This document shows, piece by piece, positions 1 through 9,302 of a DNA stretch of 64,000 nucleotides. The stretch's first letter is position 1, and each line of letters starts with the position of its first letter. A model generated the notes under the pieces. That model was not told the origin of the DNA and searched no databases. It was given only the letters and a program-made list of their open reading frames with translations. The position numbers and the translations under genes were made by a program. Source of the DNA: Lactobacillus sp. (GTDB taxonomy: Bacteria; Bacillota; Bacilli; Lactobacillales; Lactobacillaceae); assembly GCA_022484695.1 (NCBI GenBank), contig JAKVKU010000012.1, positions 1 through 64,000 of the forward strand, in the 5' to 3' direction.

Positions 1-17
1 GAATTGCAAATCAATTA

Positions 18-302
18 ATAAATACTGTGAAAAGCAAGAGTAATTATGAGTTTATTTTAAAGCGAGCTTCGTAAGGTGTGAGGAAGTCATTTAACTCAAA
101 ATGAAAATCAGCTTCGAGTATTGTGATAAATTTAGTAAATCACAATGGCAGACGACCATTATCACGTCCGGGTATTCGCGATGGGAGTCGCTCGTACTTA
201 CAGAGGTCGGTATCGTGAGGTACCGATGAACAAAGGTGGTAATCACGCTGATTCGTCCTTTATATAGTCCTATTTTACTGGGCTATATAAAGGACTTTTT
301 TA
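18..302 (+). promoter_or_regulatory. T-box leader, Ile specifier, upstream of panE-like gene
   Basis: The leader has the T-box sequence AACAAAGGTGGTAATCACG (229-247) followed by an intrinsic terminator (arms 255-267 and 283-295, then a T run). Stem I can be folded with AATAC/GTATT at the base, AAGC/GCTT above it and TGAGTT/AACTCA higher up. The specifier loop then reads TGAAAATCA, with ATC (Ile) at 107-109 followed by the usual A. Uncharged tRNA-Ile should therefore allow read-through into the reductase gene. The promoter lies at or beyond the window edge. Confidence 0.87.
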
Positions 303-341
303 TTTGCAATCAATCTTAAGACAAAAGGGAGATCGATGAAT

Positions 342-1340
342 ATGAAATTTACAGTAGTAGGTGCCGGTGCAATGGGGTTACGTTATGGGGTTTTATTGCA
401 AGCAGCAGGAAATGACGTGGATTTTGTAGATGCTTGGGAACCGCATGTTAATGCCATGCGGGCCAACGGTGGGGTTTATGTGACCCGGGATCATGAAGAC
501 CGGCATTTGGTCCCTGTGAATGTCTATTATCCTGAGGAATATCATAAGCAAGATCGGGATGTTTTGATCTTCTTTTTGAAACAAATGCAACTCAGTGATA
601 TGTTGAAACGCTGCGCCCATTTCTTTAATGATCAACAATATGTTTTAACTTGTATGAATGGCATGGGCCATGTGGATAAATTATTACAATATTTCAAACC
701 TCAACATGTGATCGCTGGGACGGCCTTAGTGGCCACCATCTTAGACGGCCCTGGTGAAGTGGACTTTGTGGGGAAAGTTGGCGCTGGGACCATGAATTTA
801 GCCAATTATACGGAAAAGCCTGACGACATGACCCAGCGGGTGGTGGCTGAACTCACCAAAGGGCATTTTAATCCGACCCTGACCACCAACTTCATGGGGA
901 CCTTGATGGCTAAAGTTGTGTTCAACTCAGTTGTGAACACATTATGTACCTTATTTGAAATCACCATGGGAGAGTTTGCCGACTATGAAGGGGCCGATGA
1001 CTTGGCGCGACAATTGGTGGATGAGGCTTATGATGTGGCCGAGCGGATGAATGTGACCATGTTAAATAGTCGTCAAGAAGAAATGGATTCCATCAATTAC
1101 GTCAGTAAAGTTGCCAACCCATTGCATTATCCATCTATGTATCAAGATATGACCCACGATCGGCCCACAGAAGTTGATTACATCAATGGCTATATCGTAA
1201 AAATGGGGCAAGAATGTCACTATGAAGCTAAAACCCATGCCTTTTTGACCCATTTGGTCCACTTGGCAGAACATACCCGGCAACAAAAAAAGGCACAAGC
1301 CCCAGTACAGGCTAGTGTTGAACAACAAGAATTGGCTTAA
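342..1340 (+). CDS. Ketopantoate reductase family protein (PanE/ApbA), probable 2-oxoacid reductase
   Basis: This is a cytoplasmic NAD(P)H-dependent reductase of the 2-dehydropantoate 2-reductase family. The N-terminal Rossmann motif GAGAMG is at residues 7-12, and the C-terminal half has the family's helical domain, including an MAKVVFNSVVN stretch carrying the expected Lys and Asn. The length of about 332 residues is normal. I chose the ATG at 342, 10 nt after AAGGGAG, because it places the first beta strand at residue 3; ATG 336 is possible. In lactic acid bacteria PanE homologues reduce branched-chain 2-oxoacids to D-2-hydroxyacids (D-HicDH activity). The Ile T-box upstream makes that role more likely than pantothenate synthesis. 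Substrate is inferred. Confidence 0.85.
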   Translation: MKFTVVGAGAMGLRYGVLLQAAGNDVDFVDAWEPHVNAMRANGGVYVTRDHEDRHLVPVNVYYPEEYHKQDRDVLIFFLKQMQLSDMLKRCAHFFNDQQYVLTCMNGMGHVDKLLQYFKPQHVIAGTALVATILDGPGEVDFVGKVGAGTMNLANYTEKPDDMTQRVVAELTKGHFNPTLTTNFMGTLMAKVVFNSVVNTLCTLFEITMGEFADYEGADDLARQLVDEAYDVAERMNVTMLNSRQEEMDSINYVSKVANPLHYPSMYQDMTHDRPTEVDYINGYIVKMGQECHYEAKTHAFLTHLVHLAEHTRQQKKAQAPVQASVEQQELA

Positions 1341-1468
1341 ATCTGCCGAAAGATTGAGCATCGGCCTTGCTTCTGGGGCCTGATTGGCATACAATAAGAT
1401 TGTAGATAGATTGTACACAACTTATCTACAACCGCTGTATCCCAGTTTTGTCTAAAGGAGGCAATATG

Positions 1469-1879
1469 ATGCAAATCAATATTAAAGACACTGCTCAAGC
1501 CTATTTAAAAGATAAATTGCCAGCTGATGCCCACATCTTTTTAGCAACAGATGATGGTTCCAGCAAGTTTTCAAAATTGGGTGGTTCTTGTGCCATTGGC
1601 AATAAATTCCAGTTGGTTGTGAGTCCCACCGCTGATGTGGACTACCAAACACCGTTGGTTAACAATGTCGGCTATCAGTTATTCATCTCAGAGGGGGAGA
1701 AAACCTTTTTGGGCAATGGGTTAAATTTAGCTTACAAAAATGCCGGTTTAGTCTTAAGTGACGATAGTGGTCTTTTAGACGGTGGCGTCACGGTGACGGC
1801 TGTGGATCAAGCAGCTGTGTCCAAAGACGATACCCAGCGCCGCGATGAAATGCAAACCCTGGGGCATAAAATTTGCTAA
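1469..1879 (+). CDS. Iron-sulfur cluster biosynthesis family protein (HesB/YneR-like fold)
   Basis: A protein of about 136 residues resembling the Fe-S biosynthesis family proteins common in lactobacilli, with the segment DDGSSKFSKLGGSCAIGNKF near residues 28-47. Only one Cys is obvious in that core, so the A-type carrier Cys triad is not seen and an Fe-S role is only suggested by fold. AAAGGAGG at 1454-1461 sets the start: ATG 1469 is 7 nt downstream, and ATG 1466 is the alternative. A TTG at 1448 would place the ribosome site inside the gene and was rejected. It is monocistronic, with a terminator at 1938. Confidence 0.6.
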   Translation: MQINIKDTAQAYLKDKLPADAHIFLATDDGSSKFSKLGGSCAIGNKFQLVVSPTADVDYQTPLVNNVGYQLFISEGEKTFLGNGLNLAYKNAGLVLSDDSGLLDGGVTVTAVDQAAVSKDDTQRRDEMQTLGHKIC

Positions 1880-1937
1880 GGAGTAACCTGGCAAATCAGG
1901 CAGATTAAATTAAACAGCTTTACTTAAATAAATGAAT

Positions 1938-1979
1938 AGGGCATCCTTCAAACGATGATTTGAAGAATGCCCTATTTTT
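1938..1979 (+). terminator. Intrinsic terminator
   Basis: Imperfect inverted repeat AGGGCATCCTTCAAA / TTTGAAGAATGCCCT with a 6-nt loop, followed by ATTTTTG. It ends the Fe-S biosynthesis family gene. Confidence 0.85.
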
Positions 1980-2107
1980 GCGCGCTAGGCGCAATAGTGC
2001 CCCTGCCAAGGAACTTTATTATACCATTTAAATTGGGCGACACCACAGCGTAGTTTTCATACAAATGTTATACTGAAAGTAACATTCAGAAAGTAAGAAG
2101 GTATTTT

Positions 2108-2956
2108 ATGGACACAAAAGCAAAACATTTAAAAAACACGGCGCCAGCCCACAAAGGGTTGCTGCGCTTTTTAACCTTACTCTTGGCGATTGCCTTTAGT
2201 GGGTGCTTGATTAGTTATACATTAAGTGCAACGGTTTTAAATGAAACTTTCACGAAAAATATTGTGGATCAACCCGAAAATAAAACAGCCATTGGCCAAA
2301 CCCTACGCAATGCCATTACCCAAACGGGTGTCCAAAATGGGGTGCCTAACCAGGTTGCTGAAGGTCTGTTAGACGATGAAACCGTCAATCGGGTGGTGGA
2401 TCAAACGGTCATTAATGTGTATCAGGGTAAAACTGATCCCATTCCCACCAGCCTGATTCAAAACACCATTAAAACGAAGATCAATAGTCTGCTACCCACG
2501 AGTCTAGGTATTTCTTTGGATGGGGTCATCACTGTCTTGAATCAAAATGTGAAGCAGTATCTGGATAATAATGTGCAGGGGCAAGCTACCCAAGTGAGCC
2601 AACAAATGACGATGTTGCAAAAAACGGCGAAACTCACTACGATCATCACCGCCATTATCAGTATTCTATTAGCCGTTATCATGTTGATCTTATCCCGAGC
2701 CCGCTTTTTTGGCCTGCAATATATTGGCTGGGGGGTTTTATGGGCCGGTTTATTGAACTTGGTGGCTTACGGTATCATTGCGTTAAATGACCAAATGGCT
2801 ATTGTGGCTACTTATGGTCGTGATTTACAAGAAGTGGCGCAAAACTGGGTGAAAGCGGCCAATCATAACTTACTATTAACCAGTTCTGCAGTGGCATTAG
2901 TTGGCATAATATTAGTCGTTGTTTTTGGCATTTTAAAAAGGCGGGATAAAGTGTGA
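2108..2956 (+). CDS. Multi-pass membrane protein, function unknown
   Basis: The 282-residue protein has one N-terminal membrane segment (about 20-45), a roughly 125-residue extracytoplasmic region rich in Asn, Thr and Gln, and three C-terminal membrane segments (about 172-196, 203-223 and 254-276) ending in a basic KRRDK tail. I do not recognise a named family. Its stop overlaps the GTG start of corA by 4 nt, which implies translational coupling and a possible link to cation homeostasis (inference). The ribosome site GTAAGAAGG lies just upstream of the ATG. Confidence 0.75.
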   Translation: MDTKAKHLKNTAPAHKGLLRFLTLLLAIAFSGCLISYTLSATVLNETFTKNIVDQPENKTAIGQTLRNAITQTGVQNGVPNQVAEGLLDDETVNRVVDQTVINVYQGKTDPIPTSLIQNTIKTKINSLLPTSLGISLDGVITVLNQNVKQYLDNNVQGQATQVSQQMTMLQKTAKLTTIITAIISILLAVIMLILSRARFFGLQYIGWGVLWAGLLNLVAYGIIALNDQMAIVATYGRDLQEVAQNWVKAANHNLLLTSSAVALVGIILVVVFGILKRRDKV

Positions 2957-3882
2957 CCACTGGTATTACAACATTAACTTTGGACAATCAACAAACTTGG
3001 ACCCAAGTGGCTGATTTAAACCCAGTGACCATTGGGGCGTTAACGCAAGATTTTAAGTTACCAGAGAAGTTTATTGGTTATATGAAGGACAAAAGAGAAC
3101 GGGCGCGCTTGGAGTATGATGAGATCACCGGCTTTTGGCTGTTGATTTTTAGAGAAATCTATCTCTTACCCAATCAGCAATATGAGACGTTACCCATGTC
3201 CTTTGTCTTCAATCAACACCAGCTTATCACGGCTAGCATTAAACCGGATCATTATGCGGATCAAGCTATTCCAGAATTGACCCAAGCCATTCAAGATCAC
3301 CGCATTGATACCACCTTTGAATTATTGTGTGCTTATATCCTGCGGATGGTGACGGCTTATTTTGATGCCATCGATGCCATTGATGATGCCCGGACTAACT
3401 TAGAAGATATCTCGGGGCGGCCCACGGATAAGGAAATCACTCAGCTAACCAATTTAAGTAAAAGTTTAGTTTACATTACAACGGCTACCAATAACAGCCT
3501 GATTGCCCTGCGGCAATTACAATTGTCCTCAGATTCTAGACGAGATGTCCTGACCCTAAACGCCAAAGAAAAGGCCCGCTTGGGGGATGCCATCGTTGAA
3601 GTCAGTCAAGCTTTACAAATGGCTCAAATTGCCACGGATATCGTGGACCGGGTGGAAAACGCCTATAACAATATGTTAAACAATCGTTTGAATGAAACCA
3701 TGCGCTTTTTAACCATTTGGTCCATTGTTCTAATGATTCCACCGATTGTTTCGGGCTTTTATGGGATGAATGTGAAGTTGCCCTTAGCCGATGGGCCCTT
3801 TGCCTGGATCTTGACAATTATTTGGAGCTTGCTAGCTATTGGTTTGTTGATCTGGCGCTTTTATCGCAATAGTGATTTATAA
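2953..3882 (+). CDS. corA: CorA-family divalent cation transporter
   Basis: This is an inner-membrane magnesium/cobalt channel of the CorA family, 309 residues. It has a long soluble N-terminal alpha/beta plus coiled region and two C-terminal membrane helices. The signature YGMN lies at the end of the first helix, in GFYGMNVKLPLADGPFAW at about residue 270. The start is GTG, overlapping the preceding membrane-protein gene (GTGTGA). It is likely homopentameric, as known for the family. A bidirectional terminator follows at 3884. Confidence 0.93.
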   Translation: MTTGITTLTLDNQQTWTQVADLNPVTIGALTQDFKLPEKFIGYMKDKRERARLEYDEITGFWLLIFREIYLLPNQQYETLPMSFVFNQHQLITASIKPDHYADQAIPELTQAIQDHRIDTTFELLCAYILRMVTAYFDAIDAIDDARTNLEDISGRPTDKEITQLTNLSKSLVYITTATNNSLIALRQLQLSSDSRRDVLTLNAKEKARLGDAIVEVSQALQMAQIATDIVDRVENAYNNMLNNRLNETMRFLTIWSIVLMIPPIVSGFYGMNVKLPLADGPFAWILTIIWSLLAIGLLIWRFYRNSDL

Positions 3883-3883
3883 A

Positions 3884-3920
3884 AATAGACCTGCCTACAC
3901 AAAAAGTAGACAGGTCTATT
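3884..3920. terminator. Bidirectional terminator between corA and isochorismatase gene
   Basis: Near-perfect inverted repeat AATAGACCTGCCTAC / GTAGACAGGTCTATT around a 7-nt loop. It is flanked by T runs readable on both strands and lies between convergent genes. Confidence 0.85.
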
Positions 3921-3926
3921 TCAGTC

Positions 3927-4547
3927 TTAAGATAAGTTAATGAAGATACCGGCATCAATAAGTGCTTGGACAAAACCGGGCACATATTCAGTCCGATTCC
4001 AGTCCCGCTGCCATTCACAAGCCAATTGGGCAAAACTGATCAATTGGGCACCGGCTTGTTCAACCCGCCGTAGAGCGGTTTCATGGGCAATAAGGGAGGT
4101 ACCACCCACGGAGTCCACGATAGGATAAACTTCATAGCCTTCTTTTAAGGCATCTAAAGTTGGAAAAGTGAGACAAGCTTCGGTCCATAAAGCCGTGATC
4201 AAGATTTTCTTGCGGCCAGTGGCTTTAACAGCTTCCACAAAATCTTTGTCCTGCCAGGCATTGATGGAAGAACGGTCATACGATGGGATATCGCCTAAAA
4301 TTTTCTTCAGTTGGGGCACCGTATCTTGGTTACGTCCGCTTTTCACATTGACTGTGGATAACACGATGGGGACATCATAGGCCTTAGCTAATTGGGCAAC
4401 TAGACTTTCTTCTTTAATTAATTGAGCATGATTCATGGAATTGATTGAATTAATTTGGGTGGGTTGATAATCTATGATTAACAAGACACTGTTTTCAGGG
4501 GTAATTAATGAATCAGTTTCAGGATCACGACGGGGATAACTTGCCAT
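3927..4547 (-). CDS. Isochorismatase-family (cysteine hydrolase, YcaC-like) protein
   Basis: A 206-residue cytoplasmic hydrolase of the isochorismatase-like superfamily. The catalytic Asp sits in LLIIDYQ (D26) and the nucleophile in TEACLTFPTLDAL (C125). The segment SINAWQDKDFVEAVKATGRKK and the VDSVGGTS motif match the YcaC branch, whose substrate is not settled. It is not a nicotinamidase by motif, since the metal-binding DxH pattern is absent. It is transcribed alone and convergent with corA. GGAGGG a few nt upstream of ATG 4547 supports the start. Confidence 0.85.
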   Translation of the reverse strand: MASYPRRDPETDSLITPENSVLLIIDYQPTQINSINSMNHAQLIKEESLVAQLAKAYDVPIVLSTVNVKSGRNQDTVPQLKKILGDIPSYDRSSINAWQDKDFVEAVKATGRKKILITALWTEACLTFPTLDALKEGYEVYPIVDSVGGTSLIAHETALRRVEQAGAQLISFAQLACEWQRDWNRTEYVPGFVQALIDAGIFINLS

Positions 4548-4674
4548 AATAAACCCTCCATTAATAGCTAGATTAATAATTCAACCATAGTCTACCACAA
4601 GTTTTTCAGTTCGCGGTAAAATATGCCTTGCTATCTAGACCGCACCATGGCGCCACTTTTTTAGAAAAAAATAG

Positions 4675-4727
4675 TTGCTATAAGTAGGGCTAGTTGTTAC
4701 AATAAATTTGTCAGGTAAGCGCTTTAA
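4675..4727 (+). promoter_or_regulatory. Promoter with cre-like site upstream of SSADH gene
   Basis: TTGCTA (4675-4680), a 17-nt spacer and TACAAT (4698-4703) form a good sigma-A promoter. GGTAAGCGCTTTAA at 4714-4727, around the transcription start, resembles a CcpA catabolite responsive element, with the core AAGCGCTT and two mismatches to consensus. CcpA repression is inferred. Confidence 0.65.
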
Positions 4728-4770
4728 AAAACGTTTTTTGGCATAATCAATTTTTTGGAGGTTTTATATA

Positions 4771-6207
4771 ATGGCTTATGCAACAGTGAATCCTTATACT
4801 AACGAGATCGTAAAGCAATACGATAACAGTACCCCAGATGAAATTGAACGAACTTTGGCAAATGCTTATAACTTATACAAATCCATGCGTGATGATCCTG
4901 TGGCACCGCGGGCAAAGATTTTACATAAACTCAGTCAAATCTTTATCAAAGATGCTGAGCAATTAGCAAAACCGCTGGTTGAGGACATGGGTAAACTTTA
5001 CAATGAAGCCTTAGGTGAAGTTGCTATTTGCGCGGATATCGCCGAATATTATGCCGCTAATGCCGAACGCTTGCTGGCACCTGAATCGGTCCAAACCTTA
5101 TCTGGCCAAGCACAAATCTTGAACCGGCCTTATGGGGTTTTGATGGCAGTTGAACCTTGGAACTTCCCTTATTACCAAATCATGCGGGTCTTTGCTCCTT
5201 ATTTTGCTGCTGGGAATCCAATGGTCTTGAAACATGCCGCTAACACACCAGGTTCAGCCCTAGCTTTTGAAGCTGCCGTTGAAAAAGCTGGTGCCCCAGT
5301 GGGTAGTTTTAAGAATTTATTCTTAAGCTACGATCAAGTGGCTGATGTCATCGCTGATCCAAGAATTCAAGGTGTATGTTTGACTGGTTCTGAACGGGGC
5401 GGGAAAGCCGTTGCTGCTGAAGCTGGTAAAAACTTGAAGAAATCTACCATGGAATTAGGCGGTAATGATGCCTTTATCGTTTTAGACGATGCCAATATGG
5501 ATGAAGTGGAAAAAGTTTCCGCTGCGGCTCGGCTTTATAACTGTGGCCAAGTTTGTACTTCATCTAAACGCTTCATCGTTACTGAAAAGAACTATGATCG
5601 TTTTATCAAGAATTTAGCTGAACAATTTGCAAATGTTAAAATGGGGGATCCCATGGATCCAACTACCACATTGGCACCAATGTGTACTGAAAAGAACAAA
5701 AACAAACTACAAAAACAAGTGGACGAAGCCATCGCCGCTGGTGCGAAAGTTTATTATGGCAATGAACCAGTCGATTTAGACGGTCAATTCTTCCAACCAA
5801 CTATTTTGACTGACATTACCAAAGACAACCCAGCTTACTATCAAGAAATGTTTGGCCCAGTTGCCCAAGTCTATAAAGTTAAAGATGAAGCAGCTGCCAT
5901 TGAATTAGCCAATGATTCACACTTAGGCTTAGGTGGGATCGTTTATAGTGGCGATGCTGAACACGGCGCTGAAGTGGCTGCCAAGATCGAAACCGGCATG
6001 ATGTTTGTCAACACCTTCTTAAGCACCTTGCCAGAAATTCCATTTGGTGGGATCAAGATGTCTGGTTATGGCCGTGAATTAGGGGACGAATGTATCTATA
6101 GTTTTGTAAACCGGGAATTAGTGGTTAAAAACCCTGATCCAGAAGGCAAGTTACCTGAAAACAAGTTTGGTGGCTTAGTAGCACCAGCCTTATTACCACA
6201 AGATTAA
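4771..6207 (+). CDS. NAD(P)-dependent succinate-semialdehyde/aldehyde dehydrogenase
   Basis: A 478-residue aldehyde dehydrogenase superfamily enzyme oxidising an aldehyde, probably succinate semialdehyde, to the acid. General base Glu is in MELGGND (E228) and catalytic Cys in YNCGQVCTS (C262). The PWNFP motif for coenzyme binding and the C-terminal PFGGIKMSGYGRE are present. GabD-type assignment comes from length and overall similarity; no GABA transaminase or other GABA gene is adjacent, so the real substrate is open. GGAGG lies 9 nt before the ATG. It is monocistronic, with a strong promoter and a cre-like site. Confidence 0.88.
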   Translation: MAYATVNPYTNEIVKQYDNSTPDEIERTLANAYNLYKSMRDDPVAPRAKILHKLSQIFIKDAEQLAKPLVEDMGKLYNEALGEVAICADIAEYYAANAERLLAPESVQTLSGQAQILNRPYGVLMAVEPWNFPYYQIMRVFAPYFAAGNPMVLKHAANTPGSALAFEAAVEKAGAPVGSFKNLFLSYDQVADVIADPRIQGVCLTGSERGGKAVAAEAGKNLKKSTMELGGNDAFIVLDDANMDEVEKVSAAARLYNCGQVCTSSKRFIVTEKNYDRFIKNLAEQFANVKMGDPMDPTTTLAPMCTEKNKNKLQKQVDEAIAAGAKVYYGNEPVDLDGQFFQPTILTDITKDNPAYYQEMFGPVAQVYKVKDEAAAIELANDSHLGLGGIVYSGDAEHGAEVAAKIETGMMFVNTFLSTLPEIPFGGIKMSGYGRELGDECIYSFVNRELVVKNPDPEGKLPENKFGGLVAPALLPQD

Positions 6208-6218
6208 CAATAATATTT

Positions 6219-6264
6219 AAATAAGGTGTCTTGGACAACGGCTGTTGTTCAGGGCACCTTATTT
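6219..6264. terminator. Bidirectional terminator
   Basis: AAATAAGGTGTC...ACAAC / GTTGT...GGCACCTTATTTT forms a long interrupted stem between the convergent SSADH and isomerase-like genes, with T/A runs on both sides. Confidence 0.8.
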
Positions 6265-7088
6265 TAATGCGCTAAATTTTGTTGGATGGTTAATAAATAC
6301 TGATAGCTGTCCCGCATTTCTTTTGAATCCAGCTGATTTTTTAAGTTGATTTCAAAGATATTGGTGGCTTTTTGGTTGAGCAGGGGATAGACCTTAGCCC
6401 AATCAATGTTGCCCTGACCTAGGGGTAAACTATCATGGCTTAAACCCATGGAATCCACCAGATGATAGTGGACGATTTGGGGAGCCAAGCGTTTGAGGCT
6501 AGCTTGCAATTTGGTATTATCCCCGTGATTATAAATGAAAGCATGACTAACATCAAAGCATAAGCGATATTTTTTTTGAATCACTAACGCTTCCGTGGCC
6601 ACATCCCCATAAGCAAAAACTGGGGAAATCGAGTTTTCAAACATAATATGATCGCCCCCTAAAGCCGCGAAGTAATCCAGGCGTTTGAAAACCAGTGCTT
6701 GGGCCGCTTGAACGGAGGGATAAAATTGGTGAATGAAGGCCAAGGGTTCATTGTAAGCCCCATGGACCAGCAATTGGACATTTTCTTGTAAGGCCAGGTT
6801 GATCAACCGCTCAGTGCCGGCCATCAAGAAGTCATACTGGTCTAACATTTTAGTGGCATCCACAAACAGCTCATTATGGAATTTGCCAAAACGCATGGGG
6901 TGGTGAATAACAATATGTTGGATGCCTTGATCTTGCACCAGGCGGATCATTTTAGTGAGGTGGACTAACCCAGAATCCGTCACATCCTGACGATCGGTAT
7001 AAAACTCAAAAACATCCGGGTGATATCCTAAGCGTTCGTTGACTTGTTGGGGATCCGTACTGGCCTTTAAACCTAAATGAGGGAACAT
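6264..7088 (-). CDS. Sugar phosphate isomerase/epimerase-like TIM-barrel protein
   Basis: A 274-residue protein of the xylose-isomerase-like TIM barrel superfamily (AP endonuclease 2 fold). Candidate metal ligands lie at strand ends: HIVIHHPMRFG, HGAYNEP, DHIMFENS, CFDVSHAF, HYHLVDS and EINLK. The substrate is unknown. It lies 85 bp downstream of a sugar porter gene on the same strand, so a role in catabolism of the imported sugar or polyol is plausible. AGGAGG is 6 nt before the ATG. Confidence 0.75.
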   Translation of the reverse strand: MFPHLGLKASTDPQQVNERLGYHPDVFEFYTDRQDVTDSGLVHLTKMIRLVQDQGIQHIVIHHPMRFGKFHNELFVDATKMLDQYDFLMAGTERLINLALQENVQLLVHGAYNEPLAFIHQFYPSVQAAQALVFKRLDYFAALGGDHIMFENSISPVFAYGDVATEALVIQKKYRLCFDVSHAFIYNHGDNTKLQASLKRLAPQIVHYHLVDSMGLSHDSLPLGQGNIDWAKVYPLLNQKATNIFEINLKNQLDSKEMRDSYQYLLTIQQNLAH

Positions 7089-7128
7089 AACAACCTCCTG
7101 ATGTATGACATACTTATAGGATAACGCA

Positions 7129-7168
7129 AAACAGATTGCTAGCCTAGGTTAAAAGCTGACAATCTGTT
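7129..7168 (-). terminator. Possible weak terminator between sugar porter and isomerase-like gene
   Basis: On the minus strand AACAGATTG and CAATCTGTT pair across a 22-nt loop and are followed by only a short TTTT. It may attenuate rather than stop transcription into the isomerase-like gene. Confidence 0.45.
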
Positions 7169-7173
7169 GGGGA

Positions 7174-8631
7174 TTAACCTTTCAATTTACTTTCAGTTTC
7201 GATGGTTTCAAGGGATTTCCCCGCTGTTTCAGGGGCAAATTTATAAGCAAAAATAAATGAGATAATATTTAAACCTACAAAGATCAAGAAGGTGGCGGTC
7301 ATGCCTAGGCGCGCCACTGAAATTGGGAATAAGAAGCCCACAAAGAAATTGGCGATCCACAAGAAGAAGGTGGCAAAGCCCATACCCAGGCCCCGAATGG
7401 CTTCCGGATAAATTTCCGACAGTAAGGTCCAGGTCAAGGGTCCAACTGCCCCTTGGAAGAAGGCCAAGTAAATGACCGTGAAGGTAATGGTGAGGTAAGG
7501 CAATAACGGACTGGCCGCTAAGAAGTTACTGATTAACGTGATACCTAATAGGGAGAACATGGTCCCAATCAAACCAGTTAACAACATGGGACGGCGTTTA
7601 TGATGGTACATTAAGCGCATTGTCACCAGCGTTGCAATGACCGAGGTGACCCCATTTAAAATATTGGCGATCAAGCTGCCATTTTGGCCGAAACCGGATT
7701 TTTGTAAAATTGTGGTGCCATAATACATCATCACATTGACCCCAACGATTTGTTGCATGATGCCTAAACCGACCCCGATGACGATCAAGCGGGTGACCCA
7801 GGGCTTGCGTAAATCTTTAAAAGTCACATTTTTAATGGATTTGGAATGGGCAACAGTTTTTTCCAAGCTATGCAATTCCACTTGAGCTTGTGCCTCACCC
7901 CGGACTTCCCGCAGCACTTTTAATGCCCGCTTGGTTTTACCGGTTTCCACTAACCAGTGGGGCGATTCTGGCACGAAATTCATCCCGATCCAAAGAATGA
8001 TGGCTGGGATGGTGGCTAAGACGATCATCCACCGCCAAATCCCAGCAACGGCACCTAGTGTGGTCCCTAAGATTGCATTGAAGATAAAGGCCAGCAGTTG
8101 GCCGGATACGATCATCACATCATTTTGAACGACTAAACTCCCCCTTAAAGCCGGTGGGGCGATTTCAGCTAAGAAGGTTGGCACGGTCACCGAAGCCCCG
8201 CCAACGGCTAAGCCCAGTAATGCCCGGGCGCCAATCAAGAAGTTGGCATTGGGCGATAGGGCCGAAGCAATCGTAGCTGCCACAAAAATAATGGCTAGGC
8301 TCATGATGACTTTACGCCGACCCCTTTTATCAGCGATTCTACCGGTTAAAATAGCCCCAAAGGCAGCGCCTAAGGTTAATGAACTGGCAACTAAGCCTTC
8401 AGTGACTGGGTTCATATTCAATTCACTGGCTTTGCTCATAAATGGGAGCGCGCCGTTGATTACCCCTGTATCATAGCCAAAAAGTAAACCACCAAATGTT
8501 GCGATAACAGAGATAAATCTCAAGCGCCTATGGGCATCTTTTTTAGATTTAGAAATAGGTGAAGCGACTGTTTTCTCTGATTTGGTTGGTAAACTAATTG
8601 CGCGATGGTTAAGTTCATGGTGATTTTCCAT
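7174..8631 (-). CDS. MFS sugar porter (sugar:H+ symporter family)
   Basis: A 485-residue twelve-helix carrier of the Major Facilitator sugar porter family. It has [11 protein letters not shown] in helix 1, the loop 2-3 motif [18 protein letters not shown] after helix 6, and [12 protein letters not shown] at the C-terminus, all typical of XylE/AraE/IolT-like symporters. The roughly 35-residue N-terminal extension is hydrophilic. The substrate cannot be told. It shares a strand with the isomerase-like gene downstream. GGAGG precedes the ATG. Confidence 0.9.
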   Translation of the reverse strand: MENHHELNHRAISLPTKSEKTVASPISKSKKDAHRRLRFISVIATFGGLLFGYDTGVINGALPFMSKASELNMNPVTEGLVASSLTLGAAFGAILTGRIADKRGRRKVIMSLAIIFVAATIASALSPNANFLIGARALLGLAVGGASVTVPTFLAEIAPPALRGSLVVQNDVMIVSGQLLAFIFNAILGTTLGAVAGIWRWMIVLATIPAIILWIGMNFVPESPHWLVETGKTKRALKVLREVRGEAQAQVELHSLEKTVAHSKSIKNVTFKDLRKPWVTRLIVIGVGLGIMQQIVGVNVMMYYGTTILQKSGFGQNGSLIANILNGVTSVIATLVTMRLMYHHKRRPMLLTGLIGTMFSLLGITLISNFLAASPLLPYLTITFTVIYLAFFQGAVGPLTWTLLSEIYPEAIRGLGMGFATFFLWIANFFVGFLFPISVARLGMTATFLIFVGLNIISFIFAYKFAPETAGKSLETIETESKLKG

Positions 8632-8812
8632 AATTAGTATTCCTCCTTAAATCATTGAAAAGAATGAAAATATTTATGAATATTGGACATATATCTACTG
8701 TAGTGCAAAATTTCCAATAATGCAAAGGCGCCTTTTCATAAATCCGTTTTCAAAGAGGTAATAAAGCGCTAAAAATATCGGGTAATTCGATTATTTATTT
8801 TTGGCTAGTGAC

Positions 8813-8843
8813 TTGACTTAGAGGGCACTATAAGGCTTATGAT
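8813..8843 (+). promoter_or_regulatory. MerR-type promoter with 19-bp spacer
   Basis: TTGACT (8813-8818) and TATGAT (8838-8843) are separated by 19 bp, the over-long spacing typical of MerR-activated promoters. An imperfect dyad, CTTAGAG-GGCA-CTATAAG, fills the spacer. It probably binds the regulator encoded just downstream (autoregulation, inferred). Confidence 0.7.
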
Positions 8844-8871
8844 GGAAGCAATCAAATTAGGGGGCATGCTA

Positions 8872-9291
8872 ATGGTTAATGTTAAAAAATATAAAATTGG
8901 TGAATTCAGCCAGCTAGTGGGTCTTTCCACGTTCACGTTGCGTTATTACGAAAATGAGGGCATTATTAAACCCCATCGAGATCAAAGTGGTATGCGCTAT
9001 TACACCATGGCCGATATTAAGTGGGTGGGCTTTGTCCTGCATCTAAAGGGAACGGGCATGAAAATTACCGCTTTAAAAGAATATGTGGCACTAAGAGCCG
9101 CCGGGGATGCCACCATCCCCGCGCGGCGGGCGTTATTGGCACAAGTCCAAAAAGACTGTGAGGCAGAAATTGCCGAACGTCAAGCCAATCTGCAGGTGTT
9201 GAACCACAAAATTGACTGGTATGATGGCAAACTCGATGCCAGTATTTCAGAAACGGAAAGCTTTGAAACTTATCTAAAACGGTTTGAATAA
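8872..9291 (+). CDS. MerR family transcriptional regulator
   Basis: A 139-residue regulator with an N-terminal winged helix-turn-helix (KIGEFSQLVGLSTFTLRYYENEGII, the MerR signature, split here at about residues 8-32) and a C-terminal coiled-coil dimer helix rich in Gln, Glu and Lys. There is no Cys-based metal site, so it belongs to the aldehyde/redox-stress (AdhR/NmlR-like) or drug-type group. I chose ATG 8872, 7 nt after AGGGGGC; the longer reading from 8839 would start inside the -10 box. It precedes an SDR gene and a carboxymuconolactone decarboxylase-like gene, its likely targets. Confidence 0.85.
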   Translation: MVNVKKYKIGEFSQLVGLSTFTLRYYENEGIIKPHRDQSGMRYYTMADIKWVGFVLHLKGTGMKITALKEYVALRAAGDATIPARRALLAQVQKDCEAEIAERQANLQVLNHKIDWYDGKLDASISETESFETYLKRFE

Positions 9292-9302
9292 AGGCGAATC
9301 AC

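Noticed and set aside
8741-8790. AAAGCGCTAAA upstream of the sugar porter as a cre site
   Set aside because: Only the AGCGCT core fits; the flanking consensus positions do not match on either strand.
8839-8871. Longer MerR protein starting at 8839
   Set aside because: That codon overlaps the -10 box; ATG 8872 has a proper ribosome site and family alignment.
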